Shown one piece after another: positions 59,638-64,000 of a stretch of 64,000 nucleotides of DNA. The translations under genes and the position numbers were made by a program. A model generated the notes under the pieces. That model was not told the origin of the DNA. It saw nothing but the letters and a program-made list of their open reading frames with translations, and did no database searches. The stretch comes from Pseudomonas umsongensis (GTDB taxonomy: Bacteria; Pseudomonadota; Gammaproteobacteria; Pseudomonadales; Pseudomonadaceae), in assembly GCF_002236105.1 (NCBI RefSeq), contig NZ_NIWU01000008.1, forward strand, positions 1 to 64,000, read 5' to 3'. Position 1 is the first letter of the stretch. Each line of letters starts with the position of its first letter.

Positions 59638-60711
59638 ATGAAGTTATACAAAGTAGGTATTGTCGGAGCTGGTGGTATTGGCCTTGCTTACGCGGCATGG
59701 ATTGCAAATCGTGGGCACGCAGTCACTATATGGAATGGTCGCTCCTCAGATGAGCCTTCGTTGGGACGCATCAAGTTGCAAGCAACTGGTGTGTTCGAAG
59801 GGAGCGTGGACATTGATCGCGTAACCAATGCGAGGGACGTTGTCTCAGAGGCTGACGTAGTGATTATCTGCTTGCCCGTGAATGCGCACCGCTATGCAAT
59901 TGATGCTGCACTCCCCAGTTTGAAAAGTGGCCAGACGGTGATCGTCAGTTCAATGGGCTCTCTGTCGGCACTCTATCTTCGTGAGCGCGCTAGAGACTTG
60001 GATGTAGACCTTGTCGTCGCCAGCTTTGGTACAACGGCGCTCACCGCGCGGAGGGTTCTGAAAGATAAGGTCAATATTATGGTGCGTCGCCCATCGCTGG
60101 GTGTCTCCTGCTTGCCAGCCTCCAAGATTGAAGACGCACTGTGTGTTTGCAATACTTTGTTCAGTAGTAACTTTGTCGTGGATGAAAATCCGCTGATGTC
60201 TACATTGAATAATACTAATGCGGTCTTTCACGCGCCGCTTGCGATCCTTAATTGGACGCGCATTGAGCGAAAAGAAAGCTGGCCTCAGTATCATTACATG
60301 ACGTCTTATGTGTCAAAAGTCATTGGTCAGCTTGATGCTGAGCGCTTGAGCCTGGCTTCTGCATTCGGATGGCAACTAAAAACGCTGGGGCAGAAACTGC
60401 AACAGTCGTTCGGTATCCGTTCCGAAGGCCTGAAGGAAATTGCGGAAGAATTGCATCAGAAGCGAGGTGGGCCACCCGGGCCTATTGAAGTTGACACCCG
60501 ATACATTTGCGAAGACGTACCATACGGGCTGGAATTCACCTTGGCGTTGGGGCGGATAGCCAATGTATCGATGCCGGTCACCCGAAGCATTGTTGAAGTG
60601 TCGGGCCTTCTGCTGCCAGACGGTTTTTCTAACGAAAACGATCTGATTGAGGGGCTGAAGCTTGAGTCGGAGTCTATGGAAGGATTATTGGCTCGTGTGG
60701 CTGTAGCTTAA
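59638..60711 (+). CDS. NAD(P)-dependent opine dehydrogenase family protein
   Basis: A 357-residue enzyme of the octopine/nopaline dehydrogenase family. The Rossmann start is VGIVGAGGIGLAYAAWIANRG. The C-terminal catalytic domain shows NNTNAVFHAPLAILNWTRIE, with the His of the catalytic dyad, then TSYVSKVIGQLDAERLSLASAFG. Such enzymes reductively join an amino acid with a 2-oxo acid, or run in reverse. It follows the ABC ATPase gene by 113 bases and has AGGA before the ATG. In this operon it could make an opine or, more likely, oxidise an imported one or its by-product. Alternative: a ketopantoate-reductase-like enzyme. It is followed by a terminator. Confidence 0.82.
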   Translation: MKLYKVGIVGAGGIGLAYAAWIANRGHAVTIWNGRSSDEPSLGRIKLQATGVFEGSVDIDRVTNARDVVSEADVVIICLPVNAHRYAIDAALPSLKSGQTVIVSSMGSLSALYLRERARDLDVDLVVASFGTTALTARRVLKDKVNIMVRRPSLGVSCLPASKIEDALCVCNTLFSSNFVVDENPLMSTLNNTNAVFHAPLAILNWTRIERKESWPQYHYMTSYVSKVIGQLDAERLSLASAFGWQLKTLGQKLQQSFGIRSEGLKEIAEELHQKRGGPPGPIEVDTRYICEDVPYGLEFTLALGRIANVSMPVTRSIVEVSGLLLPDGFSNENDLIEGLKLESESMEGLLARVAVA

Positions 60712-60823
60712 CGCACCGATACAGGGGGCAACGGTCTGAGCGGGGCGTAACTGGTGCTAATGCACGATATTTTATCGTGTCGATTCAGCGCTGCTCTTGT
60801 CTCTACTAAGGGTCGATCCATCA

Positions 60824-60858
60824 AATTGCCTTATAGGGCAATTGCATTTTTTTATTTT
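60824..60858 (+). terminator. Rho-independent terminator of the opine-like operon
   Basis: AATTGCC and GGCAATT form a 7-bp stem with loop TTATAG, followed by GCATTTTTTTATTTTTC. It lies 110 bases after the opine dehydrogenase stop. Confidence 0.85.
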
Positions 60859-61078
60859 TCTAAGTTGGTGGATGATGCCAGAATTGAGCACTGTAATGCG
60901 GTGTGGTCGTAAGTTACTCACTTCATTGTTGCCTCTTGCTCTTGTTCTCACCCTTAGACGCAAGGGCAAGATGATTTAATCCTTTGCATTTTTCCTTGAG
61001 CCCTCCGTGGCTCAGGGATTTTTTTCGTTTTCGAGGGAATAGTTAATGTGCTTCACGTTTCCGTAGCGAGTGCATAAC
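60859..61078. other. Gene-free segment with a second terminator and MFS promoter region
   Basis: A short plus-strand frame (about 60797-60979) runs through the first terminator and is not called. The second half contains a second terminator-like hairpin and the upstream region of the MFS gene. Confidence 0.4.
60993..61025 (+). terminator. Second rho-independent terminator
   Basis: TGAGCC/GGCTCA stem, extended by imperfect pairs (CCTTGAGCC / GGCTCAGGG), then ATTTTTTTCG. It lies 150 bases after the first terminator and 55 bases before the MFS gene. It could end a small transcript starting between the two terminators. Confidence 0.75.
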
Positions 61079-62242
61079 ATGTCACGCTCCCAGTTGCTTT
61101 TAGTTCTTTGTGCTCAAACCCTAATGTTAGCGTCCTTTCAAGGGCTGAAACTAGCAGCGCCTCTGTATGCGCTTTCGCTAGGCATAAGTGAAGGAGCGGT
61201 AGGGGCGCTTGTGGCGCTGTTCGCCGCAAGCCAGATATTTCTTGCCATCCCAATTGGCCGATATTCCGACAAAAAGGGGCTGCACGCTCCAATGGCCTAT
61301 GCTGTAGCGGTATCCAGTGGAATGCTTTTCTTAGGAGCTTTACATCCGGAGATTGTGATCATTTCAGTGGTTGCCGTTGCGTTGGGGGCTGCAAACTGCG
61401 TGACGCTAATTGTCATGCAGTGTCATGTCGGTCGGGCTGATTTGAGCGATGAGTCTCGTCGAAATTATTTTGGCTGGCTCGCGATATCGCCCGCGTTATC
61501 GAGCTCGCTGGGCCCTTTGGGTGCTGGACTCATCATCGATTTGCTGACCCCAGCGAAAGGCGACTATGTCGCATTCCAATATTGTTTTTTATTCTTGGCA
61601 GTTTTGTCCTGCGCATCTTGGGTGTTTACCCGTAAAGTTGACGCGACGCGAAGCGTAGATTCTCCGGTTACACCTAAGGCGCCATCGTGGGATCTTTTGC
61701 GATCTGCCAACTTCAGGAATATTCTATTTATTAACTGGCTGCAATCTACGGTCTGGGATGTGCACTCGTTCGTCGTGCCCGTTATAGGTTTTAAGGCCGG
61801 CTATACTGCTTCAACCATAGGGATAATATTGGGTGGTTTTGCTTTTGCTGCAGCGGCTATAAGACTGACGTTACCAATGTTGAGCAAGCGTTTTTCAGAA
61901 AAGCAAATCATTGCCTGCTCATGTATGGTGGCAGTTATTGTATTTTCTCTCTACCCATTTGCGTACTCCCCGGCGTTGATGTTCTCGTGCTCTACTGTGC
62001 TGGGCGCCGCATTGGGATGTGTCCAACCTATGATATTGACAATGCTTGTTCAAGTAACGCCATTGCATCGTCAGGGTGAGGCTTTTGGAATCAGGCTTAC
62101 GGCACTCAATGCTTCGAACTTTCTTGTGCCAATAGTCGCTGGATCCTTTAGTGGATTGATCGGCTTGAGCAGCATATTTTGGCTTGTATCGGTTTTGATG
62201 ATCTTGGGTATTCCCAAGATTCGCGATATCCAGATTCGTTGA
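61079..62242 (+). CDS. MFS transporter (12 helices)
   Basis: A 387-residue membrane protein. It has an N-terminal AQTLMLASFQGLKLAAPLYALSLG helix, then GRYSDKKGLHAP between helices 2 and 3 in place of the usual DRxGRRP motif, and a second-half GSFSGLIGLSSIFWLVSVL end. The pattern is of MFS efflux or sugar/drug-type carriers; no substrate can be named. ATG at 61079 is chosen; a GTG three codons upstream is possible. It stands behind its own terminator-marked boundary, so it is probably not part of the opine-like operon. Confidence 0.8.
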   Translation: MSRSQLLLVLCAQTLMLASFQGLKLAAPLYALSLGISEGAVGALVALFAASQIFLAIPIGRYSDKKGLHAPMAYAVAVSSGMLFLGALHPEIVIISVVAVALGAANCVTLIVMQCHVGRADLSDESRRNYFGWLAISPALSSSLGPLGAGLIIDLLTPAKGDYVAFQYCFLFLAVLSCASWVFTRKVDATRSVDSPVTPKAPSWDLLRSANFRNILFINWLQSTVWDVHSFVVPVIGFKAGYTASTIGIILGGFAFAAAAIRLTLPMLSKRFSEKQIIACSCMVAVIVFSLYPFAYSPALMFSCSTVLGAALGCVQPMILTMLVQVTPLHRQGEAFGIRLTALNASNFLVPIVAGSFSGLIGLSSIFWLVSVLMILGIPKIRDIQIR

Positions 62243-62248
62243 GTTCTG

Positions 62249-62467
62249 ATGTGTGAATCGGGTCAGCGGTGCATCCCTACTGACATGGAACTGGAAGATG
62301 AGTTGGCCAACATCGTATTCAATGACGCTGGCCTGGATTTCGCATTGCCTGGAGCACAGGCAGCCATATTTCTGGCGCGGGCCCAAGCTGTGTGGACTGC
62401 GGTCGTGAAGCAATCGCTGCCCACTCACCCTGATTTATTCCTGCCCGATGGGCATCCGCTTTCATAA
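62249..62467 (+). CDS. Possible small hypothetical protein
   Basis: A 72-codon frame starting six bases after the MFS stop. The translation is acidic with a helical middle (AQAAIFLARAQAVWTAVVKQ). No ribosome site and no family match known to me. It may be the decayed end of another gene. Low confidence. Confidence 0.25.
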   Translation: MCESGQRCIPTDMELEDELANIVFNDAGLDFALPGAQAAIFLARAQAVWTAVVKQSLPTHPDLFLPDGHPLS

Positions 62468-62510
62468 CTACAAGACCCATGAGCCCTACATCCGAAGCAC
62501 ACTCGGTCGC

Positions 62511-62945
62511 TTAGTACCCGCGAATGTAGTGTTCCAGTTGCCGGATCAGGTCAGCCTGCTCGATGATGGCCTCTTTCACCAGATCATCGATCGAGAAGAG
62601 CCCAATGAGTTGATCCCCTTCCACCACCGGTAAATGGCGCAGATGTCTATCGGTCATCACCTCCATGCAACACTCAATACTCTGCTGACGTTCTGCCATC
62701 ACAACGGGTGCGCTCATGATGGCCCTGACCGGCGTACCGACGGAAGATCGCGCTTGGAGAACGCCCTTTCGTGCGTAATCGCGCTCGCTGATGACCCCAA
62801 CCACCCACCCGCCCGCCCTCAATCACGGGGAGTGCCCCTACATTCTTTTCAGCGCTTCTTACACCATCTGATCCGGCCTGATGCTATGTACACTCTGGTT
62901 TTGCGAGACCTCCAACTGGGGAACCTATGCCCGCCGATTTACATC
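62511..62945 (-). pseudogene. Decayed CBS-domain protein gene
   Basis: The minus strand encodes a two-CBS-domain protein of a common Pseudomonas type, with both domains traceable but the frame broken. The 3' part is intact (VVGVISERDYARKGVLQARS, then IMSAPVVMAERQ, HLRHLPVVEGDQLIGLFSI and DLIRQLEHYIRGY). Upstream, QLEVSQNQSVHSIRPDQMV is followed in-frame by a stop, then EKNVGALPVIEGG continues in another frame. A 4-base gain in the run of GGGC/GGGT near 62805-62815 explains one shift. No start codon remains in frame. Confidence 0.75.
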
Positions 62946-63054
62946 ACTTAGCACTAATTTTCGCGGTCTACACCATCGGCACAGCCAAGCGGGCGATCTG
63001 CGTACTAGGTGCCAAGAAAATGATGCAACTGATGGGCTGAAGTGCCCTTTTTTC

Positions 63055-63087
63055 AGCACAAAAACAAACGCCCCGAACAAGTCGGGG
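63055..63087 (-). terminator. Rho-independent terminator of the mvaT-like gene
   Basis: On the minus strand CCCCGA and TCGGGG form a stem with a 5-base loop, followed by GCGTTTGTTTTTGTGC. It is about 75 bases after the MvaT-family stop. Confidence 0.75.
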
Positions 63088-63159
63088 TGGTTGGTCTAGG
63101 GCCTGTCAGTGTGTTTTCACAAAGTCTGCGCAGGGCCCTCTCTTGTACTCAAACCAAGA

Positions 63160-63525
63160 TCACTTGGCCAGCCAGGACTCTACCTTGTCAGAGCCGTATT
63201 CGCCCTTCCACTCTTTCAAAGTCTTGTGATTGCCACCTTTGGTTTCGACGACTTCGCCAGTGTGCGGATTCTTGTAGACTTTTACCTGGCGCGGCTTGCG
63301 GGTGCCGGTTTTGGACTCGGCCGCTGGTGCGCGACGACCAGACTTCGGATCAAGCAGGTTGATCACGTTCGGAAGGCTGTAGCTGTACTCGGCAAGCAGA
63401 GCGCGCAGCTTGGTTTCAAATTCGATTTCCTGCTTGAGGCCAGCATCCCCCTTCAGCGCTTCCAGAGCTTGGAGTTGTTCGGCAAGGTGTTTTTCGAGCT
63501 GGCGGAATTCAGCGAGCTTAGACAT
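63160..63525 (-). CDS. mvaT: MvaT-family H-NS-like nucleoid protein
   Basis: A 121-residue protein with an N-terminal coiled coil (LAEFRQLEKHLAEQLQALEALK) for oligomerisation, a linker, and a C-terminal DNA-binding domain (VYKNPHTGEVVETKGGNHKTLKEWK) with the AT-pincer Arg-Gly-Asn region of MvaT. MvaT proteins bind AT-rich DNA and silence horizontally acquired genes. The ATG is preceded by AAGAGAT. It has its own terminator. Pseudomonas genomes carry several paralogues, so whether this is MvaT, MvaV or another member is open. Confidence 0.85.
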   Translation of the reverse strand: MSKLAEFRQLEKHLAEQLQALEALKGDAGLKQEIEFETKLRALLAEYSYSLPNVINLLDPKSGRRAPAAESKTGTRKPRQVKVYKNPHTGEVVETKGGNHKTLKEWKGEYGSDKVESWLAK

Positions 63526-63739
63526 GACGGATCTCTTTTAGATAGTTGCCTAACAGTATATTGCAAATCGATCATCGCTACAGGCGCGGCTTGCGATAAC
63601 CGAACCGACACGGAGAAGGCAAAAATTATGGCTCAGCAATAATTATGGCTGATCCATAATTTGGGATAATTCAGTTTTGCCGCTTCCTCGATCGCCTCCG
63701 TCGATAGCGAAAACTCGTGCCGTGCCGAGGCAATGAGAG

Positions 63740-63883
63740 CTAAATCACTAATGCATTCCGATGTGCATGCCGCGCTAGGGCGATCGCTTCTTCGCGTAAG
63801 CGCCTAGCCTTGTGGTCGCGATGCCTCCTACAGAAAATTGAAACCGATAAGCCAGCCAGCAACAGGCGATTAAGTGTGCGCAT
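63740..63883 (-). CDS. Small basic membrane-anchored protein (47 aa)
   Basis: A 47-codon frame whose ATG at 63883 is preceded by GGAGG at six bases, a strong site. The product opens with a hydrophobic stretch (LNRLLLAGLSVSIFC) and continues with a basic, His-rich helix (RRHRDHKARRLREEAIALAR). It could be a small inner-membrane protein. No family recognised. Confidence 0.5.
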   Translation of the reverse strand: MRTLNRLLLAGLSVSIFCRRHRDHKARRLREEAIALARHAHRNALVI

Positions 63884-63924
63884 GATAGCCTCCGGCACAG
63901 ACGTAACTGTTGCGAGACCCCGCT

Positions 63925-64000
63925 TTGAACACACCTAATGCGCATGCCGATTTCAACACCCTGATCAACGCACCGAAATTTTCCGACGACCCAGTTGGGC
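63925..64000 (+). CDS. Start of a gene cut by the window edge (uncertain)
   Basis: A plus-strand frame from a TTG at 63925 is open to the end of the window, with a start reading NTPNAHADFNTLINAPKF. It could be the first codons of the next core gene. No ATG and no clear ribosome site, so the call is weak. Confidence 0.2.
   Translation, partial: MNTPNAHADFNTLINAPKFSDDPVG

Noticed and set aside
59638..60711. Opine dehydrogenase considered as part of a pseudopaline-type metallophore cluster (cntM)
   Set aside because: There is no nicotianamine-synthase-like gene, TonB receptor or metallophore exporter nearby, and the neighbours are catabolic.

Overview
The window looks like the chromosome of a fluorescent Pseudomonas. 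It has GC-rich housekeeping genes at the left (tesA, a YbbA/YbbP-type ABC pair, greB), Pseudomonas-type REP palindromes, OprD-family porins, and an MvaT-type (H-NS-like) regulator at the right end. No rRNA, tRNA or CRISPR array was recognised.

Layout. (1) 1-4815: intergenic repeats and REPs, a small conserved gene, tesA, and the ABC ATPase/permease pair. (2) 4816-5052: greB, broken after about 58 codons. (3) About 5000-29270: an accessory island rich in defence-type genes. In order it carries a DUF5623-like protein, a two-gene Gabija-like pair (OLD/TOPRIM nuclease plus UvrD helicase), two hypothetical genes (one DUF6037-like), an intact divergent greB paralogue, a DEDDh exonuclease, a helicase with a RelE/ParE-like N-terminus, a Sel1-repeat protein, a large helicase with a nuclease-like insertion and a zinc finger, a cluster of tiny genes and antitoxin remnants, an IS21 scar, an Abi/HEPN-type protein, and an Mrr-like nuclease fused to an nSTAND NTPase. 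A family of GAGCCGGGC...GCCCGAA hairpins and three kinds of degenerate duplication punctuate the island from 13.9 kb on. No integrase was found.

(4) 29416-40725: metabolic genes: an AbrB-type membrane protein, succinate-semialdehyde dehydrogenase, an acetolactate-synthase-like ThDP enzyme, an OprD porin and a TerC protein, then a CitMHS carrier / solute-binding-like protein / Ldh-type dehydrogenase operon with a divergent LysR gene. (5) 40800-41125: a scar with one more hairpin unit and a chemoreceptor fragment. (6) 41164-50680: a second catabolic block: LysR / TauD dioxygenase, OprD porin, then LysR - nitrilase - RraA-like - MHS transporter, and another LysR gene. (7) 51309-60711: a tightly coupled operon: a family-5 solute-binding protein, three subunits of an opine/amino-acid dehydrogenase (DAO, [2Fe-2S], FAD/BFD), a 43-codon ORF, two permeases, a double ATPase, and an octopine/nopaline-dehydrogenase-family enzyme. 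It is best read as uptake and oxidation of an opine-like or N-substituted amino acid. (8) 61079-64000: an MFS transporter, a decayed CBS-domain gene, an MvaT-family gene, a 47-codon ORF, and the start of a gene cut by the window edge.

The main themes are a defence island that broke greB while carrying another GreB, a punctuated cassette-like repeat array, and several regulator-linked uptake and oxidation modules. All functions are read from sequence motifs and gene context; no database search was run.
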